Positions 27,193 to 35,852 of a stretch of DNA of 64,000 bases are shown piece by piece (the stretch's first letter is position 1; each line of letters opens with the position of its first letter). A program made the position numbers and the translations under genes. The DNA is from Streptomyces sp. NBC_01232 (GTDB lineage Bacteria > Actinomycetota > Actinomycetes > Streptomycetales > Streptomycetaceae). The stretch spans positions 4,079,501-4,143,500 of the forward strand of contig NZ_CP108518.1 in assembly GCF_035989885.1 (NCBI RefSeq). Direction: 5' to 3'. Under the pieces are notes generated by a model. The model worked only from the letters and a program-made list of their open reading frames with translations, ran no database searches and had not been told where the DNA came from.

Positions 27193-29394
27193 TCAGCTCG
27201 TCGGGGCCGTCAGGTCGTAGAAGGTCGCTCCGCCGACCGTGGACGCCTTGAAGGTGGCCTTGATCCAGGTCTCGATGTCCGAGCTCGTTCCCCCGCCCGG
27301 GCCGCCGCGACCCCCGCCCTGGCCGCCGCCACCGCCCATGCCGCCCTCGGGGGTGCCGGCTGCATCGGTGCTCGTGCCCTGGCCGATGAACCAGTGGATC
27401 TTCCCCTCCCGCACGTACTTCTGGAACTGCTCCAGGGTCGGCGAGGGGTCACTGCCGTTGAAGCCACCGATCGGCATGACGGGCGCACCGGAGGCCAGCT
27501 GGTAGCTCGCCGCGTTCTGGGAGCCGATGGCTGCCGCCGCCCAGGTGTAGGAGCCGGCGTCGGTGGTGAGGGCCTTCTTGGCCTCCGCGCTCACCCGGGC
27601 GCCGTTGAGCAGGCCGCCCGGACCGCCCTGGCCGCCGCCGAACCGCTCGCCGCCGCGTCCACCCGTCCCGCCTTGACCCTGGCCCTGGCCCTGCGGCGTC
27701 CCGCCCTGGCCCTGCCCTGCGCCCTGCTGACCGGCGCCCGGCCGGCCGTCATTCCGCTGCCCACCCGGACCGCCCTGGCCGCCCTGGCCGCCCTGGCCGC
27801 CCTGGAGCATCTCGCCGGGACCGCCCGCACCGCCGGGTCCACCGGGGCCGCCCATCATCCCGCCGGGTCCGCCCCGGCCGCCCGCCACCGCCGGGCCGGC
27901 CGTCACGATCGAGCCGGTGTGCCCGGTGCTCACCGTGGTCAGGCAGTACGCCAACGGCCCGGCCAGCGCCGCCGCGAGGCCCAGCCCCGCCGCGGCCTGC
28001 AGCATCCGGCGCCCGCCCCGCGCGGCGAACGGCAGCGCGAGCGCTGCGAGCAGCCCGCCCACCAGGACCGCCCAGCGCAGCCACGGCAGGTAGCCGGTGG
28101 CCCGGCCGAGCAGCACGAACGACCAGACCGCCGTCAGGGCGAGCGTGCCGGACAGGGTGACCGATGCCGCCCTGCCGCCCCGCTCCTCCCACAGCACGGC
28201 GACGCCCATGCCGATCAGCGCGGCCACGAACGGCGCGAGCGCCACCGTGTAGTACTCGTGGAAGATGCCCTGCATGTAGCTGAAGACGACCGCGGTGATC
28301 AGCAGCGAGCCGCCCCAGGCCAGGAAGGCGGCCCGGGCCATGCCGTCGAGCGAGTCGGTGGCCCGGCGGGCCCGCCAGGTGACCACCAGGCCGGCCACCA
28401 GCAGCACCAGGGCCGCCGGCAGCAGCCAGGCGATCTGCCCCCCGATGTTGCCCGAGAAGAGCCGGTCGATGCCGGTCTCTCCCCAGCCGCCGCCACCGCC
28501 ACCACCGGCGCCTCCGCGACCACCGCCGCCGACACTGCCGGTCTCGTTGCCGTTGATCCGGCCGAGGCCGTTGTAGCCGAGGGTCAGCTCCAGGAAGGAG
28601 TTGTTCTGCGAGCCACCGATGTACGGGCGGGAGGAGGCGGGCCACAGCTCGACGATGGCGACCCACCAGCCGCCGGCCACCACCATCGCGAGGCCCGCCA
28701 GCAGCAGCTGGCCGAGCCGCTTGCGCAGCCGGGTGGGCGCGCAGACGGCGTACAGCAGGGCCAGCGGCGGCAGGATGACGAAGGCCTGCAGGGTCTTGGT
28801 GAGGAACGCGAAACCGACGGCGACCCCGGCCCAGACCAGCCACTTGGTGCGGGCCCCGTCGAGGGCGCGCAGTACGCAGTACACGGTGACGGTCAGCAGC
28901 AGGGTCAGGAGCGCGTCGGGGTTGTTGAAGCGGAACATCAGCGCGGCGACGGGCGTCAGTGCGAAGGCGGCGCCGCTCAGCAGCGCGGCCCCGGGACCGA
29001 ACTGGCGGCGCACCGCGGCGTAGAGCACACCGGTGGTCGCCACGCCCATCAGCGCCTGCGGGGCGAGGATCTGCCAGGCGCCGAGCCCGAAGAGCCGGAC
29101 GGACAGCATCATCGGCCACAGGGCCGCCGGGGGCTTGTCGACGGTGATGGAGTTCCCGGCGTCGGAGGAGCCGAAGAAGAAGGCCTTCCAGCTCTCGCTG
29201 CCCGCCTGTACGGCGGCGGAGTAGAAGGAGTTGGCGTAGCCGGAGGAGCCCAGGTCCCACAGCAGCAGGGCGGCGGTGGCGATCAGCAGTCCGGCGAGGG
29301 AGGGGAGTTCCCACCGGGGACGGTCGACCGCGCGGCGGCCGGTACCGGCGCGGGCCTCGGGGACCGGGAAGAGCGAGGGTGCTGCCGTGGTCAT
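27193..29394 (-). CDS. GT39-type (ArnT/PMT-like) membrane glycosyltransferase with Gly-rich linkers
   Basis: A 733-aa polytopic protein. The first membrane helices flank the conserved extracytoplasmic segment GNSITVDKPPAALWPMMLSVRLFGLGAWQILAPQ, with the DKPP motif of lipid-phosphate-sugar transferases. There are about 11-13 helices, then an extracytoplasmic C-terminal domain. Two glycine-rich insertions stand out: residues about 315-335 and a long Gly/Gln/Pro tract at about 510-600. The enzyme probably transfers a sugar from polyprenyl phosphate to an acceptor outside the membrane. Its ATG (29394) overlaps the stop of the GT2-GtrA gene (ATGA), so the two are translationally coupled and probably work in sequence. 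Confidence 0.85.
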   Translation of the reverse strand: MTTAAPSLFPVPEARAGTGRRAVDRPRWELPSLAGLLIATAALLLWDLGSSGYANSFYSAAVQAGSESWKAFFFGSSDAGNSITVDKPPAALWPMMLSVRLFGLGAWQILAPQALMGVATTGVLYAAVRRQFGPGAALLSGAAFALTPVAALMFRFNNPDALLTLLLTVTVYCVLRALDGARTKWLVWAGVAVGFAFLTKTLQAFVILPPLALLYAVCAPTRLRKRLGQLLLAGLAMVVAGGWWVAIVELWPASSRPYIGGSQNNSFLELTLGYNGLGRINGNETGSVGGGGRGGAGGGGGGGWGETGIDRLFSGNIGGQIAWLLPAALVLLVAGLVVTWRARRATDSLDGMARAAFLAWGGSLLITAVVFSYMQGIFHEYYTVALAPFVAALIGMGVAVLWEERGGRAASVTLSGTLALTAVWSFVLLGRATGYLPWLRWAVLVGGLLAALALPFAARGGRRMLQAAAGLGLAAALAGPLAYCLTTVSTGHTGSIVTAGPAVAGGRGGPGGMMGGPGGPGGAGGPGEMLQGGQGGQGGQGGPGGQRNDGRPGAGQQGAGQGQGGTPQGQGQGQGGTGGRGGERFGGGQGGPGGLLNGARVSAEAKKALTTDAGSYTWAAAAIGSQNAASYQLASGAPVMPIGGFNGSDPSPTLEQFQKYVREGKIHWFIGQGTSTDAAGTPEGGMGGGGGQGGGRGGPGGGTSSDIETWIKATFKASTVGGATFYDLTAPTS

Positions 29395-30665
29395 CGGATG
29401 TCGTCCTTCACGTTCACGGGAGTGTCGCGCCGCTCGGGGAAGACCCAGGCGCGGAAGAGCAGGAAGCGCAGCACGGTGGCGGCGAGGTTTGCGGTGATCA
29501 GCACGGCCAGTTCGGTGCCGTGCGCGGGATCGGCGGTGGCCGCTCCGAGCGCGGCGAGGGATCCGCTGGTGAGGGCCAGCCCGATGCCGAACACCACGAG
29601 GCCCTGGGCCTGGTGGCGTACGGCCCGGTCCCGGCCGCGCACCCCGAAGGTGAGCCGGCGGTTGGCGGCGGTGTTGGCGATCGCGGAGAGCAGCAGCGCG
29701 GCGCCGTTGGCGAACTGCGGGCCGGTCCCGGTGCGGAAGGCGGAGTACAGCAGCAGGTAGAGCACGGTGGACAGCGCGCCGACGGCGCAGAAGCCCAGGA
29801 GCTGGCGGGCCAGTCCGCCCTCCACCCCGGGCAGCGCGGCGCGGTCGCGCGGATCGTCGCCGAAGGGACGGGCGAGCCGGTCCAGCGGGAGGGCGCCGAC
29901 CGCCAGGGCCCGGCCCACGCGCCAGACGCCTTTGAGGTCCTCGGTGGCGGTCCGGACGATGTGGACGGTCGAGTCGGGATCGTCGACCCAGTCCACCGGA
30001 ACCTCGTGGATCCGCAGCCCGGCGCGTTCGGCGAGCACGAGCAGTTCGGTGTCGAAGAACCAGCCCGTGTCCTCCACCAGCGGCAGCAGCCGCTCGGCCA
30101 CCTCGCGCCGGATCGCCTTGAATCCGCACTGTGCGTCGCTGAAGCGGGCGGCGAGGGAGGAACGCAGGAGGAGGTTGTAGGCGCGGGAGATGAACTCCCG
30201 CTTCGCTCCGCGCACCACCCGCGAGGACCGGGCCAGGCGGGTGCCGATGGCGAGGTCGGAGTGGCCGGAGATCAGCGGCGCGACCAGCGGCAGCAGGGCG
30301 TTGAGGTCGGTGGAGAGGTCCACGTCCATGTAGGCGAGGACGGGGGCGTCAGAACCGGACCACACCTGGCGCAGGGCCCGGCCCCGGCCCTTCTCCTCCA
30401 GCCGGGTGCTGCGTACGCCGTCCAGTGCGGCGGCGAGCCCTTGCGCGACCTCGGGCGTGCGGTCGGTGCTCGCGTTGTCGGCGACCGTGATCCGGAAGGG
30501 GTAGGGGAAGGTCCGGCTGAGGTGCTCGTGCAGTCTGCGGACGCACGGGCCGAGGTCCTTCTCCTCGTTGTAGACAGGGATCACCACGTCGAGGACGGGC
30601 TCGCCGGGCACGGGCGCGAGGGGCGCCCGTGCCGGAAGGGCCCCGGGAGAGGTGTCGGTTCGCAT
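29391..30665 (-). CDS. Bifunctional GT2 glycosyltransferase/GtrA flippase-like protein
   Basis: A 424-aa fusion. Residues about 25-250 are a GT-A fold family 2 domain (LDVVIPVYNEEKDLGPCV, ADNASTDRTPEVAQ, YMDVDLSTDL with the DxD-like metal site, SDAQCGFKAIRRE) similar to polyprenyl-phosphate-mannose/glucose synthases. Residues about 285-415 are a four-helix GtrA domain implicated in lipid-linked sugar translocation. It would make and flip a lipid-linked sugar used by the GT39 enzyme encoded next. It lies 25 bp downstream of the histidine kinase gene, in the same likely operon. Confidence 0.88.
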   Translation of the reverse strand: MRTDTSPGALPARAPLAPVPGEPVLDVVIPVYNEEKDLGPCVRRLHEHLSRTFPYPFRITVADNASTDRTPEVAQGLAAALDGVRSTRLEEKGRGRALRQVWSGSDAPVLAYMDVDLSTDLNALLPLVAPLISGHSDLAIGTRLARSSRVVRGAKREFISRAYNLLLRSSLAARFSDAQCGFKAIRREVAERLLPLVEDTGWFFDTELLVLAERAGLRIHEVPVDWVDDPDSTVHIVRTATEDLKGVWRVGRALAVGALPLDRLARPFGDDPRDRAALPGVEGGLARQLLGFCAVGALSTVLYLLLYSAFRTGTGPQFANGAALLLSAIANTAANRRLTFGVRGRDRAVRHQAQGLVVFGIGLALTSGSLAALGAATADPAHGTELAVLITANLAATVLRFLLFRAWVFPERRDTPVNVKDDIR

Positions 30666-30690
30666 GGTCCGACACTCGCCGGGCGCCCTG

Positions 30691-32229
30691 TCACCGCTGT
30701 GTGCTGAGCCTGTGCCCCGCCTGTGAGTCCGCACGGCCCGGCTGCGCGTGCGGCAGCAACACCTCGAAGCAGGTCCGTCCGGGCTCGCTCCGTACGCCGA
30801 CCTGCCCGCCGTGCGCGGTGACCACGGCCTGGACGATGGCCAGCCCGAGTCCGGTGGAGCCCGCGGCGCGTGAGCGGGAGGCGTCACCGCGGGCGAAGCG
30901 CTCGAAGACGCGGGGGAGCAGGTCGGGCGCGATTCCGGGCCCGTCGTCCTCGATCCGCAGCCGGACTGCGGATGTTTCACGTGAAACATGGGCGGTGATG
31001 GTGGTGCCCGGCGGGGTGTGCGTACGGGCGTTGGCGAGCAGGTTGACCAGGACCTGCTGGATCCGGGCCGGGTCGGCCCTGATCGGTGCGGGCTCGTCGG
31101 GCAGGCTCAGGCGCCAGTGGTGCTCGGGCCCCGCGGCGCGGGCGTCGCTGACGGCGTCGACGACGAGCGGGGCCAGGTCGGTGTCGGCGTCGGCGGTGGA
31201 GAGCTGGCGGCCCGCGTCGAGCCGGGCCAGTAGCAGCAGGTCCTCGACCAGCCCGGTCATCCGGGTCGCCTCGGACTCGATCCGCCCCAGGGCGTGCCGG
31301 GTGTCGGGGCCGGGCTCCTCCCGTCCCCGGCGGGTCAGTTCGGCGTAGCCGCGGATGGAGGCCAGCGGGGTGCGCAGCTCGTGGCTGGCGTCGGCGACGA
31401 ACTGCCGGACCCGCATCTCGCTCTGCTGGCGGGCGGTGAGCGCGGAGGAGACATGGCCCAGCATCCGGTTGAGGGCCGCGCCGACCTGGCCCACTTCGGT
31501 GCGGGGGTCGGCCTCGGCGTCCGGGACCCGCTCGTGCAGGGCGGGCTCGCCCTTGTGCAAAGGAAGTTCGGAGACCCGGGTGGCGGTGGCGGCCACCCGT
31601 CGCAGGGGGCGCAGGGCGACCCCGACCAGGGCCTGTCCGGCGAGCGAGGCCGCGATCAGCCCGGCCAGGGTGACGCAGAGCTCCACCCCGATCAACGTGC
31701 GCACGGTGGAGTCGACATCGCGCAGCGGGAAGCCGAGTGCGAGGCTCCCGTCGGGGGCGGTCCGCACCCGGTAGCTGCCGAGTCCCGGAAGATCCGTGTC
31801 CACCGGTCCGGGCGTACCCTGCGCGGCCTGCCGGGCGGCCCGGGCCAGGGCCTTGCCCTGGGCCTCGGTCAGCGGCGGAGCCTGGTCGGCCGACCATCCG
31901 TCGACCCGGGCATTGCGGGCGGTCCCGAGGACGTTCCCGTCGGGGTCCAGCCGGATCCCGGCGGCGTCCAGCGGGCTGCCGGGAGCCATCACGAAGCCGG
32001 CGCTGTTCTCCCGGGCCGGCTTCCCGCCGGGTGCCCGGACGGCCATGGTCACGGAGGTCTTCAGCTGCTCGTCCAGCTCGGTGACCAGGTACGAGCGCAG
32101 GGCGAAGGTGGTGACCGTCCCGATGGCCGCGCCCACCACGGCGATCAGCGCCACCGCCGAGACGACGAGACGGGTGCGCAGCGACCAGGGCCGGCGGCCG
32201 CGCGGCCGCCGCTTCGTACGCAGGGCCAC
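30691..32229 (-). CDS. Sensor histidine kinase
   Basis: A 512-aa HAMP-type kinase. TM1 is residues 20-45, followed by an extracytoplasmic sensor to about 175, TM2 about 178-205, HAMP, HisKA with phospho-acceptor His283 (ADASHELRTPL), the N-box QQVLVNLLANARTH near 391-404, and ATP-lid motifs IEDDGPGIAP and GSTGLGLAIVQ. The GTG at 32229 overlaps the stop of the response regulator gene (TAGTG). A parS site is embedded in its ATPase domain codons (residues 414-419, HVSRET). It should respond to an envelope signal. Confidence 0.92.
   Translation of the reverse strand: MALRTKRRPRGRRPWSLRTRLVVSAVALIAVVGAAIGTVTTFALRSYLVTELDEQLKTSVTMAVRAPGGKPARENSAGFVMAPGSPLDAAGIRLDPDGNVLGTARNARVDGWSADQAPPLTEAQGKALARAARQAAQGTPGPVDTDLPGLGSYRVRTAPDGSLALGFPLRDVDSTVRTLIGVELCVTLAGLIAASLAGQALVGVALRPLRRVAATATRVSELPLHKGEPALHERVPDAEADPRTEVGQVGAALNRMLGHVSSALTARQQSEMRVRQFVADASHELRTPLASIRGYAELTRRGREEPGPDTRHALGRIESEATRMTGLVEDLLLLARLDAGRQLSTADADTDLAPLVVDAVSDARAAGPEHHWRLSLPDEPAPIRADPARIQQVLVNLLANARTHTPPGTTITAHVSRETSAVRLRIEDDGPGIAPDLLPRVFERFARGDASRSRAAGSTGLGLAIVQAVVTAHGGQVGVRSEPGRTCFEVLLPHAQPGRADSQAGHRLSTQR
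30972..30989. other. parS site (ParB-binding), intragenic
   Basis: 18-bp palindrome ATGTTTCACGTGAAACAT containing the Streptomyces parS core GTTTCACGTGAAAC. It is inside the histidine kinase gene and translated as HVSRET. Confidence 0.9.
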
Positions 32230-33014
32230 TACCCGGCCGACTCGGCCGGCTCGGCCGGCTTGATCAGGTAGCCGGCACCGCGCCGGGTGTGGATCATCGG
32301 GAGGAAACCGGGGCCGCTCTCCAGCTTCCTTCGCAGGTAGGAGATGTAGAGCTCGACCACATTGGCCTGGCCGCCGAAGTCGTAGGACCACACCCGGTCC
32401 AGGATCTGCGCCTTGCTCAGCACACGCCGCGGGTTGCGCATCAGGTAGCGCAGCAGCTCGAACTCGGTGGCGGTCAGGTGGATCTCCCGGCCGCCCCGCA
32501 CCACCTCGTGGCTGTCCTCGTCCAGCCGCAGATCACCGACGGCCAGCACCGATCCGCCGCGCGCGGCCTGCGCCGCTCCCGACCGCCGGACCAGTCCGCG
32601 CAGCCGGGCGACGACCTCCTCCAGGCTGAAGGGCTTGGTGACGTAGTCGTCGCCGCCGGCGGTGAGGCCCGCGATGCGGTCCTCCAACGAGTCCTTGGCG
32701 GTCAGGAACAGCACGGGGACCTGGGGGATCTCCCGGCGCAGGCGCCCGAGGACGGCCAGGCCGTCCATGTCGGGAAGCATGATGTCGAGGACGACCACGT
32801 CGGGCCGGAACTCCCGCGCCGCCCGCACCGCACCCGCACCGTCGCCGGCGCTGCGGACCTCGCAGCCCTCGTAACGCAGGGCCATGGACAGCAGCTCGGA
32901 GAGCGAGGCCTCGTCGTCGACGACGAGCACCCGGCAGGGTCCCCCGTCGGGCCGCACCAGGGCCGCGGGGTGATGGATGGACGTGGACGCATGGGAGGTG
33001 GTCGTCGCAGTCAT
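32229..33014 (-). CDS. OmpR-family response regulator
   Basis: A 261-aa regulator. The receiver domain holds the acidic pair VVDDE (32-35), phospho-acceptor Asp77 (VVLDIMLPDMDG) and Lys107 (FLTAKD). The winged-helix DNA-binding domain spans about residues 160-255 (LTATEFELLRYLMRNPRRVLSKAQILDRVW, NVVELYISYLRRKLE, IHTRRGAGYLI). The ATG at 33014 has no Shine-Dalgarno and is preceded directly by a palindrome; the mRNA may be leaderless or nearly so. It heads the RR-HK-GT2-GT39 group. Confidence 0.92.
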   Translation of the reverse strand: MTATTTSHASTSIHHPAALVRPDGGPCRVLVVDDEASLSELLSMALRYEGCEVRSAGDGAGAVRAAREFRPDVVVLDIMLPDMDGLAVLGRLRREIPQVPVLFLTAKDSLEDRIAGLTAGGDDYVTKPFSLEEVVARLRGLVRRSGAAQAARGGSVLAVGDLRLDEDSHEVVRGGREIHLTATEFELLRYLMRNPRRVLSKAQILDRVWSYDFGGQANVVELYISYLRRKLESGPGFLPMIHTRRGAGYLIKPAEPAESAG

Positions 33015-33033
33015 ACCGGACACGCTGTCCGGT
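33015..33033 (-). promoter_or_regulatory. Palindrome abutting the response regulator start codon
   Basis: Perfect ACCGGACA-N3-TGTCCGGT immediately 5' of the ATG. It could be an operator or an mRNA hairpin controlling initiation. Confidence 0.5.
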
Positions 33034-33058
33034 GCCTCTGAGAGCGTTCTTGTGCCTA

Positions 33059-33076
33059 CCTGTGAATTTCCTGAGA
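33059..33076 (-). promoter_or_regulatory. Direct-repeat site for an OmpR-type regulator
   Basis: On the minus strand TCTCAGG-AAAT-TCACAGG: two heptamers matching 6 of 7 with an 11-bp period, the usual spacing for PhoB/OmpR dimers and reminiscent of the mycobacterial MprA box. It is about 45 bp upstream of the regulator's own start, suggesting autoregulation. Confidence 0.55.
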
Positions 33077-33102
33077 AAGGAAAAGGGCGGCCCGGGCGTG
33101 CG

Positions 33103-33990
33103 TCAGCCGTCGAGGCGGAACAGCCGTGCGCCATTGTCGTGGCAGACCGCCCGCAGCCAGTCGTCGCCGAGGCCGAGCCGTTCGAGGGCGGCGAGCTGGT
33201 GTTCGTAGGGGTAGGGGATGTTCGGGAAGTCGGTACCGAGCAGGATCCGGTCGCCGAGGTCCGCGAGCCGTCCGAGGTCCGCGGGCGGGAAGCCGCTGAT
33301 CCGCTCGGCGAAGTCGGTGAAGGCCATGGTGGTGTCCAGGCGGACCTCGGTGTACCGGTCGGCGAGATCGAGGAAGTCGGCGTACTCGGGCATGCCCATG
33401 TGGGCGATGACCAGCCGCAGCCCCGGATGGCGGGCCAGCAGCCGCCCGACCGGCTCGGGTCCGGTGTGCTTGCCGGGGACGGGCCCCGAGCCGCAGTGGA
33501 TCACGATCGGGATGCCGGCCTCGGCGAGCAGCCCCCAGACGGGGTCGAGCCGGTCGTCGTTCGGGTCGTAGCCGCCGACCTGGAGGTGTGCCTTGAAGAT
33601 CCGGGCTCCGGAGTCGACGGCGTGGCGGACGTACGGGGCCACGCCCTCCTCCGGGAAGAAGGTCGCGGTGTGCAGGCAGTCGGGGGTGCGGGCGGCGAAA
33701 TCGGCGGACCAGGAGTTGAGCCAGGCGGCCATCGCCGGCTTGTGCGGGTAGAGCATGGCGGTGAAGGCCCGGACCCCGAACTCCCGCAGGAGCGCGACCC
33801 GCTGCTCCTCCTCGTGCCGGTAGGTGATGGGCCACTCGACGCCGGTCAGCGGGCCGATCGCGTCGAAGTAGTCCCACACCTTGTCCAGGACCCGCCCGGG
33901 CATGAAGTGCGTGTGCACGTCGACCAGTCCGGGCAGCCCGAGCCGCTCCCGGAAGGCGCGGACCGCCTCAGCCGTTGCGGACAAAGCCAT
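33103..33990 (-). CDS. Amidohydrolase-superfamily (TIM-barrel) hydrolase
   Basis: A 295-aa metal-dependent hydrolase. The N-terminal HxH metal motif is VDVHTHFMPG (near residues 23-32). Later ligands are IVIHCGSGP, VIAHMGMPEY and the catalytic Asp region ILLGTDFPNIPYPY. It resembles the ACMSD/amidohydrolase_2 group, which includes decarboxylases as well as hydrolases, so the reaction is open. It overlaps the upstream monooxygenase-like gene by 23 bp, so the two are probably cotranscribed. Confidence 0.82.
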   Translation of the reverse strand: MALSATAEAVRAFRERLGLPGLVDVHTHFMPGRVLDKVWDYFDAIGPLTGVEWPITYRHEEEQRVALLREFGVRAFTAMLYPHKPAMAAWLNSWSADFAARTPDCLHTATFFPEEGVAPYVRHAVDSGARIFKAHLQVGGYDPNDDRLDPVWGLLAEAGIPIVIHCGSGPVPGKHTGPEPVGRLLARHPGLRLVIAHMGMPEYADFLDLADRYTEVRLDTTMAFTDFAERISGFPPADLGRLADLGDRILLGTDFPNIPYPYEHQLAALERLGLGDDWLRAVCHDNGARLFRLDG

Positions 33991-34306
33991 GGCTCCGCTC
34001 GACGGTCGCGACGTGCAGGGTGTAGCTCTCGTACCAGTCGGCGCGCCCCTGCTTCATGGCCGCCCGGTGCTCCAGGTCCTCCCGCCACACGGTGAGGGAC
34101 TCGTGGTCGCGGAAGTAGGCGACGGTGATGCCGAGGCCTCCGGGGGTACGCGCGGACTCGTATCCGAGGAAGCCGGGATTCGCCCCGACGATCTCGTTCA
34201 TCCGCGCGAGCGTCTCGGGGTATCCGCTGTCGTCGGCGGTGCGGGTGTTGCTGAAAACGGCGATGACATAGGGCGGTTCGAAAGCCGCCACCGGCTGAAT
34301 GGTCAT
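33968..34306 (-). CDS. Antibiotic biosynthesis monooxygenase (ABM) domain protein
   Basis: A 112-aa single ABM-fold (dimeric alpha/beta barrel) protein: YVIAVFSNTRTADDSGYPETLARMNEIVGANPGFLGYESAR, GITVAYFRDHESLTVWREDLEHRAAMKQGRADWYESYTLHVATVER. Relatives are heme-degrading or quinone-forming monooxygenases and stress proteins. The ATG at 34306 is preferred to an in-frame start three codons upstream because GAGGGTG is well spaced. It precedes and overlaps the amidohydrolase gene. Confidence 0.82.
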   Translation of the reverse strand: MTIQPVAAFEPPYVIAVFSNTRTADDSGYPETLARMNEIVGANPGFLGYESARTPGGLGITVAYFRDHESLTVWREDLEHRAAMKQGRADWYESYTLHVATVERSHGFVRNG

Positions 34307-34390
34307 GTCGAACACCCTCGGCGGAGCGCCCCCGGCATGTCCACCGGAAACGGCTCCGGAGGGCCAAAGGGATCCAAGTTTTGACCATGC

Positions 34391-34411
34391 CCGCCGCGGG
34401 ACGCGCGGCGG
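34391..34411 (-). terminator. Hairpin after the DUF2797 gene
   Basis: Stem CCGCCGCG/CGCGGCGG with a 5-nt loop, 10 nt past the stop at 34421. Confidence 0.55.
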
Positions 34412-34420
34412 CCACGAGGG

Positions 34421-35314
34421 TCAGAACAGGCCGTCCTGTTCGACCGGAGCACCGCCGGCGGACGGGAGCTGCGCCATCGGTACCGAGGTCGCCGCCTCGT
34501 CCGCCGGGACGGTGAGCTCCCAGCCGGCCAGCAGCCGGGTGTCCACCACGAGTCCGTCCGCGAGGTGCAGATCGGGACCGGCGGCGCCCACGAGCCGGCC
34601 CACGACGGCCCCGCCGGGCACCATCTCGGTGAGCACCCGCGCGGGCCCGTCCGCCCCGAGCAGCTCGTCCAGCCCGAACACCCCCGCGTGGTCGGTCACT
34701 TCGCAATCCACCCGCTCCAGCGAATCCGGCCACCCGGACAGGGCAGCCGCCCGCGCGTGCAGCTCGGCGACCTCCCGCGCCCGATCGGGCGCGGCCGGCA
34801 GCCGGGCCCGTACGGCACGCTTACGGGCGTACGCGATCCGGTCGGGCACCCCGAGCGCCGCCCGCAGCAGCTCCTCGGTGCGCCGGGTGGCCATCAGCGG
34901 ACCGCGCCCGAGCCAGGCCCATGCCACCGCCCCCTGCTCCAGCAGGCGGGCCGGGCCGCGCTCCTCGGCGGTGATCCCGACCTTGACCATGCCGGGCCCG
35001 AACCACGCCAGATAGACCCGGTAGGTACGCGGATCGGCGGCATTGGTGTCGGCCGCCACGGAGAACGACCGGTCGAGGCGGGCGCATTCGGGGCACTGCG
35101 CGTTCCCGGTGCGGCCCGGCACGGTCTCCGCGGTGGGGCAGGCCGTGCGCTTGCCCGCCCGCCACACGCCGAGGCAGTGGCGCTCCCCTCGGGCGGCAAA
35201 GGCGATCCGCTGCCCGTACGCGAGCTCGCTCGCCCGCTCGCCGCGCCCCTCCCCGTACCACCCGATGGCGGGGCGGCCGTCCTTCCACCGGATCCCGGTG
35301 CACCACCAGGTCAC
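34421..35314 (-). CDS. DUF2797 protein
   Basis: A 297-aa protein with features of the DUF2797 family: CPTAETVPGRTGNAQCPECARLDRSF, with a zinc-ribbon-like pair of cysteines near residue 70, then YRVYLAWFGPGMVKVGITAEERGPARLLEQGAVAWAWLGRGPLMATRRTEELLR, which resembles a GIY-YIG-like core. Biochemical role unknown. Its GTG start (35314) overlaps the stop of the AsnC gene (GTGA), so translation is coupled. Confidence 0.8.
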   Translation of the reverse strand: MTWWCTGIRWKDGRPAIGWYGEGRGERASELAYGQRIAFAARGERHCLGVWRAGKRTACPTAETVPGRTGNAQCPECARLDRSFSVAADTNAADPRTYRVYLAWFGPGMVKVGITAEERGPARLLEQGAVAWAWLGRGPLMATRRTEELLRAALGVPDRIAYARKRAVRARLPAAPDRAREVAELHARAAALSGWPDSLERVDCEVTDHAGVFGLDELLGADGPARVLTEMVPGGAVVGRLVGAAGPDLHLADGLVVDTRLLAGWELTVPADEAATSVPMAQLPSAGGAPVEQDGLF

Positions 35315-35745
35315 AGCGGGAGCGGCCTCTCGAAGAAGGTGTCCAGGACGACGGTGGCGTGCGTACCGCTCACGCCGTTGATCGCGTAGAGGCGCCGCAG
35401 GACGTCCTGCAGCTGCTCGGTCGAGGCCGTACGCACCTTGACCAGCACGGACGCGCTGCCCGCAATGATGTGCGCCTCCTGGATCTCGGGGATCGCGGCG
35501 AAGTCGGCGCCCGACTCGCCCATCCAGGCGTTGGAGTCGACCATCACGTAGGCCAGGACCCCGCTGCCCACGGCGGCCGGGTCGACGTCGACGGTGGTCC
35601 GCCGGATCACCCCGCGCTCGCGCAGTTTGCGTACGCGCTCGTGGGTCGCCCCCGCCGAGAGTCCGACGGCCGTGCCGAGAGCGGCGTACGACTGGCCGGC
35701 GTCCTGCTGCAGGCGCAGGACGAGCGCACGGTCGATGTCGTCCAC
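35311..35745 (-). CDS. Lrp/AsnC-family transcriptional regulator
   Basis: A 144-aa regulator. The N-terminal HTH is DDIDRALVLRLQQDAGQSYAALGTAVGLSAGATHERVRKLRERGVIRRTTVDVDP, and the C-terminal RAM ligand-binding domain is VLAYVMVDSN, IAGSASVLVKVRTASTEQLQDVLRRLYAINGVSGTHATVVL. The GTG at 35745 has AGGAAG 6 nt upstream; an earlier ATG at 35811 lacks one. It is divergent from the SMP-30 gene, which it may control. Confidence 0.9.
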   Translation of the reverse strand: MDDIDRALVLRLQQDAGQSYAALGTAVGLSAGATHERVRKLRERGVIRRTTVDVDPAAVGSGVLAYVMVDSNAWMGESGADFAAIPEIQEAHIIAGSASVLVKVRTASTEQLQDVLRRLYAINGVSGTHATVVLDTFFERPLPL

Positions 35746-35793
35746 GCAATCTTCCTCTCCTGGGCCTGTCGGCCCTTGCGAAGACGGTACCTG

Positions 35794-35826
35794 ATCCTGC
35801 AATCTCACCATCAGACCGAACAGGAT
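35794..35826. promoter_or_regulatory. Candidate AsnC operator in the divergent region
   Basis: Inverted arms ATCCTG (35794) and CAGGAT (35821) separated by 21 bp in the 107-bp divergent intergenic region. Weak evidence, based on position and symmetry only. Confidence 0.3.
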
Positions 35827-35852
35827 TCGGGAATACTCCTCCAGGGGGAATC

